Shown: positions 53,295 to 61,558 of the stretch, in pieces
Layout of the letters: each line of letters starts with the position of its first letter
Position numbering within the stretch: position 1 is the stretch's first letter
NCBI RefSeq assembly: GCF_918698085.1
Contig: NZ_CAKKLP010000001.1
Location: forward strand, 558,001-622,000
Length of the DNA: 64,000 nt
From: Chryseobacterium sp. Bi04
Lineage (GTDB): Bacteria > Bacteroidota > Bacteroidia > Flavobacteriales > Weeksellaceae
Direction of reading: 5' to 3'
Program-made: the position numbers and the translations under genes
Notes under the pieces: model-generated
Told to the model about the DNA's origin: nothing
Database searches by the model: none
Seen by the model: the letters and a program-made list of their open reading frames with translations, nothing else

Positions 53295-54555
53295 TGAATT
53301 CGTTGTTTGGTTGTTCAACTAATATTTCGTGCATTAATTTACTAATTTCTTCGGCTTTTAAAGGGTTGTCGATGATATATTTTGCAAAACGGTTGGTGAT
53401 TTTCTGGATCATTTTGTCAGAAAGTTCCATGTCCGTGATGTTTATGTATTTATTCTTTTTATAAAAATTATGCATTTCATTGCGCTCCATATTCTTTAAA
53501 ACAGCTTTGAAATGATGAATATTGGGTGCCAGCTTTCTCTTTTTTTCCCATTCAATAAAGTCTTTCATCAGCTCCTTGATAATCTTTTCAGCTTTTGGAA
53601 TCTCTTTTTCCCGTTGCTGAATAGTTTCCTGGATTTGTTTTGAAAGCTCGTCAACGTCAATTAATGTCACATTTTTATTCTCAGTGACATTTTTTTCAAC
53701 GTTATGCGGAATAGACAGGTCAATAACCAATGTTTCCCTTCCGTTCGGGAAATGAGATTGATTGATAATAGGATGTTTTGCCCCCGTGGCCACAATGAGA
53801 ATATCCGTTTCCTTTAATTCCTTGTCCACATCAGAATAATCAACATGTGGAATATTATATTTCTCAGAAATCTTTTCAGCTTTTTCCTGAGTTCTGTTGG
53901 CTATCTTGATTTTAGGCTGGTAAACGTGTTTTACTAAATTTTCAACAGTATTCTGTCCAATTTCCCCCACCCCTAAAAGAAGAATGTTCTTTTCATTAAT
54001 TCTCTTTTGGCTGTTCAGGATATAGTGAACCGCAGCATAAGATACAGAAGCAGCTCCGTTGGAGATCCCCGTTTCATTTTTTATTCTTTTCGAAATCTGA
54101 ATAGCAGCATTAATTGCCCTTTCCAGATAAGGATTGGAATTCTGTCTTTCTTTTTTAAAACGGGTATAAGCTTTTTTGATCTGACCTATAATTTCAAAAT
54201 CCCCGATAATCTGGCTTTCAAGTCCGGCGGCAACTCTGAAAAGGTGTATCAGAGCTTCTTCTTTTGTCAGAATATTGGCAAACTGAAGAAAATCTGTAAG
54301 ATGTACTCCAATTGTTTTACAATATTCTTCAGCCACTAAAAGATAATTGGAGGAAGTAGTGTAAATCTCAGTCCTGTTACATGTAGAAACCACAAAAGCA
54401 TCACCAAGATCTTCCTGATGGACCCGGGAAACAAAGTTTTTGATGTTTTCATCAAAGAATGCAAATTTTCCTCTCGTTTCTACATCGGCCTTTTCGTAGC
54501 TTATAGAAAGCACGGCAAAATTCGATGTTTGATGGATGTTGGAATACTGTAACAT
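53281..54555 (-). CDS. hemA: Glutamyl-tRNA reductase
   Basis: A 424-residue enzyme, first committed step of C5-pathway haem synthesis (glutamyl-tRNA to glutamate-1-semialdehyde). Signatures are NFAVLSISYEKADVETRGKFAF, the catalytic Cys in VVSTCNRTEIYTT, AAGLESQIIGDFEIIGQIKKAY, and the NADPH-binding LLLGVGEIGQNTVENL. I start at the fifth-codon Met of the longest frame because the -7 promoter box overlaps the first one; the transcript is then almost leaderless. Confidence 0.94.
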   Translation of the reverse strand: MLQYSNIHQTSNFAVLSISYEKADVETRGKFAFFDENIKNFVSRVHQEDLGDAFVVSTCNRTEIYTTSSNYLLVAEEYCKTIGVHLTDFLQFANILTKEEALIHLFRVAAGLESQIIGDFEIIGQIKKAYTRFKKERQNSNPYLERAINAAIQISKRIKNETGISNGAASVSYAAVHYILNSQKRINEKNILLLGVGEIGQNTVENLVKHVYQPKIKIANRTQEKAEKISEKYNIPHVDYSDVDKELKETDILIVATGAKHPIINQSHFPNGRETLVIDLSIPHNVEKNVTENKNVTLIDVDELSKQIQETIQQREKEIPKAEKIIKELMKDFIEWEKKRKLAPNIHHFKAVLKNMERNEMHNFYKKNKYINITDMELSDKMIQKITNRFAKYIIDNPLKAEEISKLMHEILVEQPNNEFNEKH

Positions 54556-54564
54556 AAGCAGTCG

Positions 54565-54592
54565 CAAATTTACGCTTTTTTTAATTAATCAA
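54565..54592 (-). promoter_or_regulatory. Promoter of the haem operon
   Basis: On the minus strand TTG (54592-54590), a 17-base spacer and TAAATTTG (54572-54565). It ends nine bases before the chosen hemA start, implying almost no 5' leader. Confidence 0.55.
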
Positions 54593-54842
54593 CCCCTGAT
54601 AGTGTATATGATAATTATCGTAAAAAACTATAGAAACCATCCGGAATTTATTGTGCTGAGCAAATTTAGCTGTTTTGAAATCTGCTTTTTACTTATTTTT
54701 AACCCATAATTTCCCCTGTTAATTTTAGTTTAACTCAAAGTCTGTAAATATCTAAAGTAAAAGTTAATAAAGAATTATAAATTTTAATAAAATTTTAACC
54801 AAATTATGTTGGTATGAAATTTCTTTAGTAGTGTTAAATTTA
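54593..54842. other. Divergent hemA/mreB intergenic region
   Basis: About 250 bases, very AT-rich, no gene or strong hairpin seen. Contains GTTAATTTTAGTTTAAC (54718-54734), which resembles the TTAAC-type motif upstream of suf and act but with poorer symmetry. Confidence 0.5.
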
Positions 54843-54850
54843 TATCTTTG
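54843..54850 (+). promoter_or_regulatory. -7 box of the mre operon
   Basis: TATCTTTG, a full match to TAnnTTTG, 24 bases before mreB. No TTTG lies at the usual -33 distance. Confidence 0.6.
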
Positions 54851-54874
54851 TAAACTTAAAATCAGAAGAAATAT

Positions 54875-55900
54875 ATGAGTTTATTTGATATGTTTACGCA
54901 AGAAATTGCGATAGACCTGGGAACAGCTAATACCCTTATCATCCATAATAATAAGATTGTTATAGATCAGCCGTCAATTGTAGCAATTGAACGTTCTACG
55001 GGTAAACCCATTGCTGTTGGTGAACAGGCTAAACATATGCAAGGTAAAACTCATGAGGATATCAAAACAATCCGTCCTTTGAAAGATGGGGTTATTGCTG
55101 ATTTCCACGCTTCTGAACACATGATCAAGGAATTTATCAAAAAAATTCCTGGAATTAAAGGTAAATTCATTCAGCCTGCATTAAGAATTGTAATCTGTAT
55201 TCCTTCTGGCATTACTGAAGTTGAAAAAAGAGCGGTAAGAGATTCTGCTCAAAAAGTAAACGCAAAAGAAGTAAGGCTGATCTATGAACCAATGGCAGCT
55301 GCAATTGGAGTTGGGATCGACGTACAGAAACCTGAGGGGAACATGATTATTGATATAGGTGGAGGTACTACAGAAATTGCAGTAGTAGCGTTAGGAGGTA
55401 TCGTATGTGATAAATCTGTGAAAATTGCTGGTGATGTATTTACAAATGATATTGCGTATTACTTAAGAACTCACCATAACCTTTATATTGGCGAAAGAAC
55501 TGCTGAGAGAATTAAAATTGAAGTAGGGTCTGCAGTAGAGGATCTTGATGTAGATATTGAAGATATTCCGGTACAGGGTAGAGACCTTATTACAGGAAAG
55601 CCTAAAGAAATTATGGTTGGATATAAGGAAATTGCACGTGCACTAGACAAATCTATTATCAGAATTGAAGATGCTGTAATGGAAACGCTTTCTCTTACTC
55701 CGCCGGAATTGGCTGCTGATATTTACAAAACAGGTATTTATCTTGCTGGAGGAGGAGCGTTGCTAAGAGGCCTTGCGGACAGAATTCACAAAAAAACAGG
55801 TCTTCCTGTATTTGTGGCTGAAGATCCGTTAAGAGCTGTTGTTCGCGGAACTGGTATTGCCCTTAAGAATATGGATAAGTTCAATTTCTTAATTAAATAA
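54875..55900 (+). CDS. mreB: Rod shape-determining protein MreB
   Basis: A 341-residue bacterial actin of usual length. Phosphate-1 AIDLGTANTLIIHN, phosphate-2 MIIDIGGGTTEIAVVALGG, and adenosine site LAGGGALLRGLADRI are all present, as are the conserved EPMAAAIGVGI and GERTAERIKIEVGSA. It forms membrane-bound filaments that guide lateral wall synthesis. First gene of a five-gene elongation operon that continues with mreC, mreD, mrdA and rodA. Confidence 0.98.
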   Translation: MSLFDMFTQEIAIDLGTANTLIIHNNKIVIDQPSIVAIERSTGKPIAVGEQAKHMQGKTHEDIKTIRPLKDGVIADFHASEHMIKEFIKKIPGIKGKFIQPALRIVICIPSGITEVEKRAVRDSAQKVNAKEVRLIYEPMAAAIGVGIDVQKPEGNMIIDIGGGTTEIAVVALGGIVCDKSVKIAGDVFTNDIAYYLRTHHNLYIGERTAERIKIEVGSAVEDLDVDIEDIPVQGRDLITGKPKEIMVGYKEIARALDKSIIRIEDAVMETLSLTPPELAADIYKTGIYLAGGGALLRGLADRIHKKTGLPVFVAEDPLRAVVRGTGIALKNMDKFNFLIK

Positions 55901-55928
55901 TTTTAACTTTTTACGACTATATATCTGA

Positions 55929-56783
55929 ATGGGATTTTTGCTGAGATTATTTTCGAAGAACACCCTTTTCGTCTTCTTTATATTCCTGCAAATTATTGCT
56001 TTGGTTTTGATATTCTCAAGAAACGCCATGCAGAGATCCTGGATAGCGGGGCAGACGGCTGCGCTGAATTCCTGGGTTTCCGGATATATTGATGAGGGGG
56101 TTACCTATCTGAAGCTTAAACAGATCAACGAAGATCTTGTTATTCAGAATAAAGCCCTTATGACCGAACTTTATGGAAAGGAAGGCGGGAAAAATCCTGT
56201 CTTCAAAAAAGTTCATGATACCATAGGAGGCGGCCAGATCTATACTTTTGTTGATGGTGAAATTGTTTTTAACAGCATCAACCGTAGAAATAACTATTTT
56301 ACAATCAACCGCGGCCGCAGAGACGGTGTTTTCCCACAAATGGGGGTGATGGCACCAAGAGGTATTGCGGGAATCGTTATCAATTCTACCGATAACTATG
56401 CATTGGTTCAGTCTGTATTAAGTGTAAACAGGATCAGAATTAATGCGGCACTTAAAAATTCCGGGTACTTTGGGACGTTAACATGGAACGGAGATAATTC
56501 ACGCGTGATGCATCTTGCCGATATTCCTAAATATGTAGCGTTGAAAGTGGGAGACAGTGTGATCACAGATGGAAAATCTGCCATCTTCCCGAAAGGGGTT
56601 ATGATTGGGACTATTGCCGGTTATTCGGTAGATAATAAGACAGGCTTCTGGGATATCTCGGTGGAGCTTAGTGAAAAAATGGGTGCGTTAAATAAGGTGT
56701 TTGTAGTAAAGAATCTTAAAAAGGCAGAAGTGCAGAAGATTCAGGATACTATGCAGGCTGTAATAAAAAAAGAAAATGATTAG
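55929..56783 (+). CDS. mreC: Rod shape-determining protein MreC
   Basis: A 284-residue protein with an N-terminal membrane helix (about residues 10-30), a short coiled-coil linker (LKLKQINEDLVIQNKALMTELYGKEGG) and a periplasmic double beta-barrel (FTINRGRRDGVFPQMGVMAPRGIAGIVINSTDNYALVQSVLS; LKVGDSVITDGKSAIFPKGVMIGTI). It activates the elongasome and connects MreB to PBP2. Overlaps mreD by eight bases. Confidence 0.95.
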   Translation: MGFLLRLFSKNTLFVFFIFLQIIALVLIFSRNAMQRSWIAGQTAALNSWVSGYIDEGVTYLKLKQINEDLVIQNKALMTELYGKEGGKNPVFKKVHDTIGGGQIYTFVDGEIVFNSINRRNNYFTINRGRRDGVFPQMGVMAPRGIAGIVINSTDNYALVQSVLSVNRIRINAALKNSGYFGTLTWNGDNSRVMHLADIPKYVALKVGDSVITDGKSAIFPKGVMIGTIAGYSVDNKTGFWDISVELSEKMGALNKVFVVKNLKKAEVQKIQDTMQAVIKKEND

Positions 56784-57282
56784 CAGGACTTTATTTACAG
56801 ACATATTGATTATGATCTTCCTGGTTGCATTACAGATATTTGTACTGAACAGGATTACGCTGTTCGGAAAATATACGCCGGTGCTGTATCCTGTGTTTGT
56901 TATGTTCTATCCTTTTTTCAGAAATAAATTTCAGTTCCTGGCATTAAGCTTTTTAATTGGGCTGGCCATAGATGGATTTCACTATTCCTGGGGAATCAAT
57001 GCATTTGCTACCACCCTCATTGCTTATTACAGAACGTTGATATTCAGGACTTCCACAGATACTTCCACAGACTTTTTCTCTTTTCAGTCCTTACAATGGG
57101 CGCAGTTTTTGCTGTTTTTATTTTCAAGTATTTTCCTGCATCAGCTTTTCGTACAGTATATAGAGTTCTTTAAGTTGAGCCGGTTTTTTGAAATATTGTT
57201 TAATGTGTTGGTGACTAGTGTAATTTCATTTATATTTATAGTTATTTACGCATTAATATTTAAAATCAAACAAAAAGTTTGA
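56776..57282 (+). CDS. mreD: Rod shape-determining protein MreD
   Basis: A 168-residue membrane protein with about five helices and no large soluble part. Sequence conservation in this family is low, but the layout (LFGKYTPVLYPVFVMFYPFFRNKFQFLALSFLIGLAIDGFHYSWGINAFATTLIAYYR) and the position between mreC and mrdA make the call firm. Overlaps both neighbours: eight bases with mreC and four with mrdA. Confidence 0.92.
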   Translation: MISRTLFTDILIMIFLVALQIFVLNRITLFGKYTPVLYPVFVMFYPFFRNKFQFLALSFLIGLAIDGFHYSWGINAFATTLIAYYRTLIFRTSTDTSTDFFSFQSLQWAQFLLFLFSSIFLHQLFVQYIEFFKLSRFFEILFNVLVTSVISFIFIVIYALIFKIKQKV

Positions 57283-59312
57283 ACACACGTTATTTAAAAA
57301 TCTTTTCCGTCCTTGTTGTTATCGCTCTTATTTTTGTGGCGAGGCTGGCTTATTTGCAGTTATTTACAGACCGCTACGCCTTGAACGCGGCCAATACATC
57401 CATTAAAATTGAATACGTTATTCCGCAGCGTGGGGTGATTTTTGACAGAAATGGGAAAATCATGGTAGGGAATCAGCCTGCTTATGAGATTTCTTTTACC
57501 CAGGGACTAATGAAACCCGATTTTGATACATTAGGCTTTTGCAGCCTGATGAAGATCAGTAAACAAGATTTCATCAACAAAGTCAATATCATTAAAAAAG
57601 AAAAATATTATTCCAAGCTGACCCCAATGACGTTCATAAAGGACCTCAGCAGAGAAGATATTGCAAGAGTGCAGGAGATTATTTTTAAGTATCCCGCATT
57701 TACTATTGTACAGCGACCTCAGCGTCAGTATGAAGTTTCTACTTCCGGAAATCTGTTGGGATATACCAGTGAAGTAAACGAAAGAGATATTAAAAAAGAT
57801 TCTGTTTATTACCTGCCGGGAGACTTTATCGGAAAAACAGGAGTTGAAAAATCTTACGAAAAAGAACTTAGAGGAGTAAAAGGGATGAAGTATATCCAAA
57901 AAGACATCAGACTCCGAAATATTGGTTCTTATAAAAACGGGTCTCTGGATAAAGATGTTATTACCGGGAAAGATATTACCTTAACTATTGATTATGATCT
58001 TCAGAGAACTGCTGAAGAAATGCTCGTTAACAAACATGGAGCCATTGTAGCCATAGACCCTAATAACGGAGAAGTATTAGTGGCTGCAACAGGACCGGAT
58101 ATTGATCCTAATCTTTTCACCGGGCCCAATAAATCAAAAAATTTATACGCTTTATCAAAAGATACACTTTACGAAAATAAGCCTACATTCGATCGTTCTT
58201 TACAGGCGGGCTATCCTCCGGGATCCACTTTCAAATTATTAACTGCTTTGGCTGCAATGCAAATGGGAGTAATGGATGAAAAAACAGTTTTCCCTTGTGG
58301 TGGTGGGTTTTTCTATAAAGGAAAAAGAATTAAGGGCCACGGTGGAGCCGATCCGCTGATTCCTTCTATTCAGGTTTCCAGTAACTGTTTTTTTACCTAT
58401 GCATTTATTGCAATCATCAAAAAATATCCGGGAAATCCTTCAAAAGGTGTTGATGAATGGAAGAAGATTATGAGCAGCTTTGGAGTGGGAGAGTTTTTAA
58501 ATAATGATTTTGCGGTGGGTGCAAAAGGGAGAATTCCTTCCGGTGATTTTTATGAGAAAAGATTTAAAGCCATCATGAAAGCGAGCGGTTCCAAGAGAAC
58601 CGATTTTAAAAACTGGGATGAAATGTCTACTGGAGCCATTTATAACGGGATGGGGCAGGGAGATGTATTGGTAACGCCAATTCAGCTGGCCAATTATGTT
58701 GCTGCTATTGCTAATAAAGGATGGTACTATACTCCGCATATTGTAAAAGCAATTGACGGCAAAGCCAATCCTGATAAAAGATTCAAGGTTAAACATAAAA
58801 CCCTTGTAGATCCCAAGCATTTTGAACCTGTTTTAAAAGGAATGGAAGCGGTGGTTCTAAGAGGAACGGCAAGAAGCTTGAAATCAAATGATTTCACCCA
58901 GCTGGCCAAAACAGGTACAGCACAGGTTCCGCAAGGAAAAGATAACTCCATCTTTGTACTTATTGCTCCTGCTGATAAACCTAAAATTGTAGTAGTAGCA
59001 GTAATGGAACATGCTGGGTTCGGGGCAACCTGGGCAGGCCCGGCGTGTACTGTAATTGCCGAAAAATATATTACCGGTGATCTGAAGAGAGAGAATCTCT
59101 ATAAAAAAATGATCGGCGCAAGCTTTATGCCTGAGTATAAAAGGCAGTGGGTAGCAGACCTTAAACGTAAAGGCTGGTATGTAGATCCTAAGCCGGACTC
59201 TATTAAGCGTAAAAAAATGCTGGACAGTCTGGAGCTTGTGAAGCAACAGAAAGCGAAACTAAAAAAGAAAATAGAAGAAGAAACTAAAAAAACCAAATCT
59301 GCAAAGCCATGA
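57279..59312 (+). CDS. mrdA: Penicillin-binding protein 2 (elongation transpeptidase)
   Basis: A 677-residue class B PBP with one N-terminal membrane helix (about residues 8-26). The dimerisation domain has YVIPQRGVIFDRNGKIMVGNQPAYEI. The transpeptidase has the catalytic Ser in AGYPPGSTFKLLTAL, SSNCFF as the SxN box, and KTGTAQVP. It ends in a Lys/Glu-rich cytoplasm-like tail (KLKKKIEEETKKTKSAKP). The start codon is a TTG that overlaps the mreD stop (TTGA), and no better start lies near, which makes translational coupling likely. Confidence 0.95.
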   Translation: MNTRYLKIFSVLVVIALIFVARLAYLQLFTDRYALNAANTSIKIEYVIPQRGVIFDRNGKIMVGNQPAYEISFTQGLMKPDFDTLGFCSLMKISKQDFINKVNIIKKEKYYSKLTPMTFIKDLSREDIARVQEIIFKYPAFTIVQRPQRQYEVSTSGNLLGYTSEVNERDIKKDSVYYLPGDFIGKTGVEKSYEKELRGVKGMKYIQKDIRLRNIGSYKNGSLDKDVITGKDITLTIDYDLQRTAEEMLVNKHGAIVAIDPNNGEVLVAATGPDIDPNLFTGPNKSKNLYALSKDTLYENKPTFDRSLQAGYPPGSTFKLLTALAAMQMGVMDEKTVFPCGGGFFYKGKRIKGHGGADPLIPSIQVSSNCFFTYAFIAIIKKYPGNPSKGVDEWKKIMSSFGVGEFLNNDFAVGAKGRIPSGDFYEKRFKAIMKASGSKRTDFKNWDEMSTGAIYNGMGQGDVLVTPIQLANYVAAIANKGWYYTPHIVKAIDGKANPDKRFKVKHKTLVDPKHFEPVLKGMEAVVLRGTARSLKSNDFTQLAKTGTAQVPQGKDNSIFVLIAPADKPKIVVVAVMEHAGFGATWAGPACTVIAEKYITGDLKRENLYKKMIGASFMPEYKRQWVADLKRKGWYVDPKPDSIKRKKMLDSLELVKQQKAKLKKKIEEETKKTKSAKP

Positions 59313-60538
59313 AGTGGACAGAAGGAATAGATAAACTTGGACTTGGGCTGTATTTCCTGCTTTGCATTTTTGCCATTGCCAATATTTACAGTGTAGACCA
59401 AAAATTGGGTGAAAAACAGTTGGTTTTTTTCTGCATCTCTTTATTTGTGGGACTGATGATATTCTTTAGCAGAAGTAAATTCTTTGAGAATATGGCCGGT
59501 ATTATTTACATTGGCGGGGTTCTCCTGCTGATAGGGCTTTTTCCTTTTGGGAAAGAAATTCTCGGGCAGAAAAACTGGTATAAATTCGGAAGCTTTACCA
59601 TGCAGCCTGTGGAATTTGCCAAGATTGGTACCGCGCTGATGCTTGCCAATTATGTTTCAGGACCTGATTTTAATCTGAAAAATAAAAAATCCTTGTGGAC
59701 TACCCTGGCTATTATAGGAATTCCTGCGGCGGTAGTACTTGCTATTCCGGATGTAGGATCTATGCTGGTGTTCATTGCGTTTTTTATTGCTTTATACAGA
59801 GAAGGTTTAAGCGGGCTTTTATTTGGGATAGGATTTATGTTTGCAGGAGTTTTCCTGGTTTCATTAGCCATACCTCCGGTGTATGTGGCCGCTGCAATTG
59901 TATTGATTGCCGGGGTGCTAATCGCGATGAATTATCACAGAATGTCCTGGGATGTGATCTCCATTTCCGGAATAGCCGGATCTATCCTTTTGTTGTGTGG
60001 ATTAGCTTTCGGTTCTCCTTACATTTTAGAGAAACTTCCAAAACACCAGAGAGAAAGAATTGAGGTTCTTTATAAAGGTGAAAAAGCATTTAGAGATACT
60101 TCAGGGTATAATTTATTATACTCCAAGACAGCTATCGGATCAGGAGGACTTTTAGGAAAAGGATACCGTGAAGGATCTGTTACTCAGGGTAAGTTTGTCC
60201 CAGAACAGGAAACCGATTATATCTTCTGTACCGTAGGTGAAGAATGGGGATTTGTAGGAAGTGCAGTGTTGATTTTGTGCTATATGGTTTATATAGGACG
60301 GATCTACTATCTTGCAGAGCAGCAGAAATCCACTTTTAACCGCGTGTTTGGGTATTGCTTTGCTTCCATTCTTCTGATGCACTTTTCAATCAATTTAGGA
60401 ATGGTTATGGGGCTTTTCCCAACGGTAGGGATTCCTCTTCCGTACTTTAGTTATGGAGGGAGCTCTTTGCTTGCCTTTTCTATGATGACTTTTATTTTCT
60501 TTAAACTTAATTATTCAGATAAGAACAGTTTGGTGTAG
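59309..60538 (+). CDS. rodA: Rod shape-determining peptidoglycan glycosyltransferase RodA
   Basis: A 409-residue SEDS protein with about ten helices. SEDS signatures are QPVEFAKIGTALMLANYVS, DVGSMLVFIAFFIALYREG, QERETDYIFC-like VPEQETDYIFCTVGEEWGFVGSAVLIL, and the final INLGMVMGLFPTVGIPLPYFSYGGSSLLAFSMM. It polymerises glycan chains with PBP2. Overlaps mrdA by four bases (ATGA). Last gene of the mre operon. Confidence 0.97.
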   Translation: MKWTEGIDKLGLGLYFLLCIFAIANIYSVDQKLGEKQLVFFCISLFVGLMIFFSRSKFFENMAGIIYIGGVLLLIGLFPFGKEILGQKNWYKFGSFTMQPVEFAKIGTALMLANYVSGPDFNLKNKKSLWTTLAIIGIPAAVVLAIPDVGSMLVFIAFFIALYREGLSGLLFGIGFMFAGVFLVSLAIPPVYVAAAIVLIAGVLIAMNYHRMSWDVISISGIAGSILLLCGLAFGSPYILEKLPKHQRERIEVLYKGEKAFRDTSGYNLLYSKTAIGSGGLLGKGYREGSVTQGKFVPEQETDYIFCTVGEEWGFVGSAVLILCYMVYIGRIYYLAEQQKSTFNRVFGYCFASILLMHFSINLGMVMGLFPTVGIPLPYFSYGGSSLLAFSMMTFIFFKLNYSDKNSLV

Positions 60539-60588
60539 ACGGAGGATTAAAAAATGTTCTGTTTACTTTTTATTATCCATAGAAAACC

Positions 60589-61209
60589 ATGGACGGAAAG
60601 TTGATTCCCGAAAAATTATTACAGCATATGAAAGAGGCTTATATTGTAGATCAGAATTTTGAAAATACAGACTTTACACAGTTTCCTTTAGAAAAAGGGG
60701 AATATGAGAACTGTACATTCAGGAACTGCAATTTTGAATATGCAGGGCTGTCAGCATTTAGTTTTACAGACTGTGAATTTATAGAATGCAACCTGAGTAT
60801 GGCAAAGCTTATTAAAACTGCTTTCCGTGAAGTTATTTTTAAAGAGTGTAAGATGTTCGGGCTTCAGTTTAATGACTGTAATGAATTTGGGCTATCCTTC
60901 ACCTTTGACGGCTGCTCGCTGAACAATTCCGTATTTTATCAGACATCGGTTAAGAAAACCGTTTTTAAAAACTCCAGACTGATTGAAGTTGATTTTGCAG
61001 AATGCGACCTGTACAATGCGGTCTTCAGTCATTGCGATTTGTCGGGTGCTGTTTTCGACAATACAAACCTTGAAAAAGCAGATTTAAGAACATCGGTCAA
61101 CTATTCTATAGATCCTGCTTTAAATAAGCTTAAAAAGGCCAGATTTTCACTGTCTGAAGTTTACGGACTCCTGTATAAATTGGATATAGAAATAGACAGA
61201 ACCAACTAA
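60589..61209 (+). CDS. Pentapeptide-repeat protein
   Basis: A 206-residue protein with pentapeptide repeats of type A(D/N)LXX over most of its length (TDFTQF, ENCTFRNCNFEYAGLSAFSFTDCEFIECNLSMAKL, AECDLYNAVFSHCDLSGAVFDNTNLEKADL). It should form a right-handed quadrilateral beta-helix. Such proteins include the McbG/Qnr DNA mimics, but this one has many Cys and Phe and a C-terminal helical end, and no function can be assigned. 50 bases after rodA, probably with its own or shared transcript. Confidence 0.9.
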   Translation: MDGKLIPEKLLQHMKEAYIVDQNFENTDFTQFPLEKGEYENCTFRNCNFEYAGLSAFSFTDCEFIECNLSMAKLIKTAFREVIFKECKMFGLQFNDCNEFGLSFTFDGCSLNNSVFYQTSVKKTVFKNSRLIEVDFAECDLYNAVFSHCDLSGAVFDNTNLEKADLRTSVNYSIDPALNKLKKARFSLSEVYGLLYKLDIEIDRTN

Positions 61210-61404
61210 CACCTGGCGATTGGATGCCAGGAAGCAGAAATAGTTTCCGTGTTTTTTGCGCTTACACTACAGAATTTGGCTTTATTAACTTTTTTAAGCC
61301 TGTTGCCTATTTTAACCACATGGCCGCTAAAACTGATCAGATATTCCCTCCTTCAGCTTCTGGGCTTGCCTTTGTTTGCTTTATACCGAATTCAGGTTAA
61401 ATAA
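61210..61404 (+). pseudogene. Coding-like remnant in the gap before the fucosidase gene
   Basis: A 64-codon stop-free frame without ATG contains a hydrophobic, helix-like stretch (TLQNLALLTFLSLLPILTTW) and a basic membrane-protein-like end (PLFALYRIQVK). The base composition is less AT-rich than the rest of the gap. A second, overlapping 58-codon ATG frame (61224-61400) is also open. It may be the 3' remnant of a deleted membrane-protein gene; the evidence is weak. Confidence 0.3.
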
Positions 61405-61558
61405 TTAAACTTAACAACAATAGGTAATAATTTGCTATTCAGTGAATTAATACGTTTTTCAATTGTTTCATTACTTGATTTTGTATCTTTATCATTAGTG
61501 AGATGACCAATTCTTTATACTATTGTAGAGGAATATAAAACGCAAATAATAAATACAA
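61405..61558. other. AT-rich upstream region of the fucosidase gene
   Basis: About 150 bases, no gene. Contains TATCTTTA (61485-61492 region), one base off the -7 consensus; promoter assignment is weak. Confidence 0.35.

Noticed and set aside
59695..60063. 122-codon frame within rodA in another phase
   Set aside because: Fully inside a well-supported SEDS gene; Cys/Arg-rich product without family features.
61224..61400. 58-codon ATG frame overlapping the possible remnant
   Set aside because: No recognisable protein pattern and an alternative open frame covers the same bases; kept only as part of the remnant finding.
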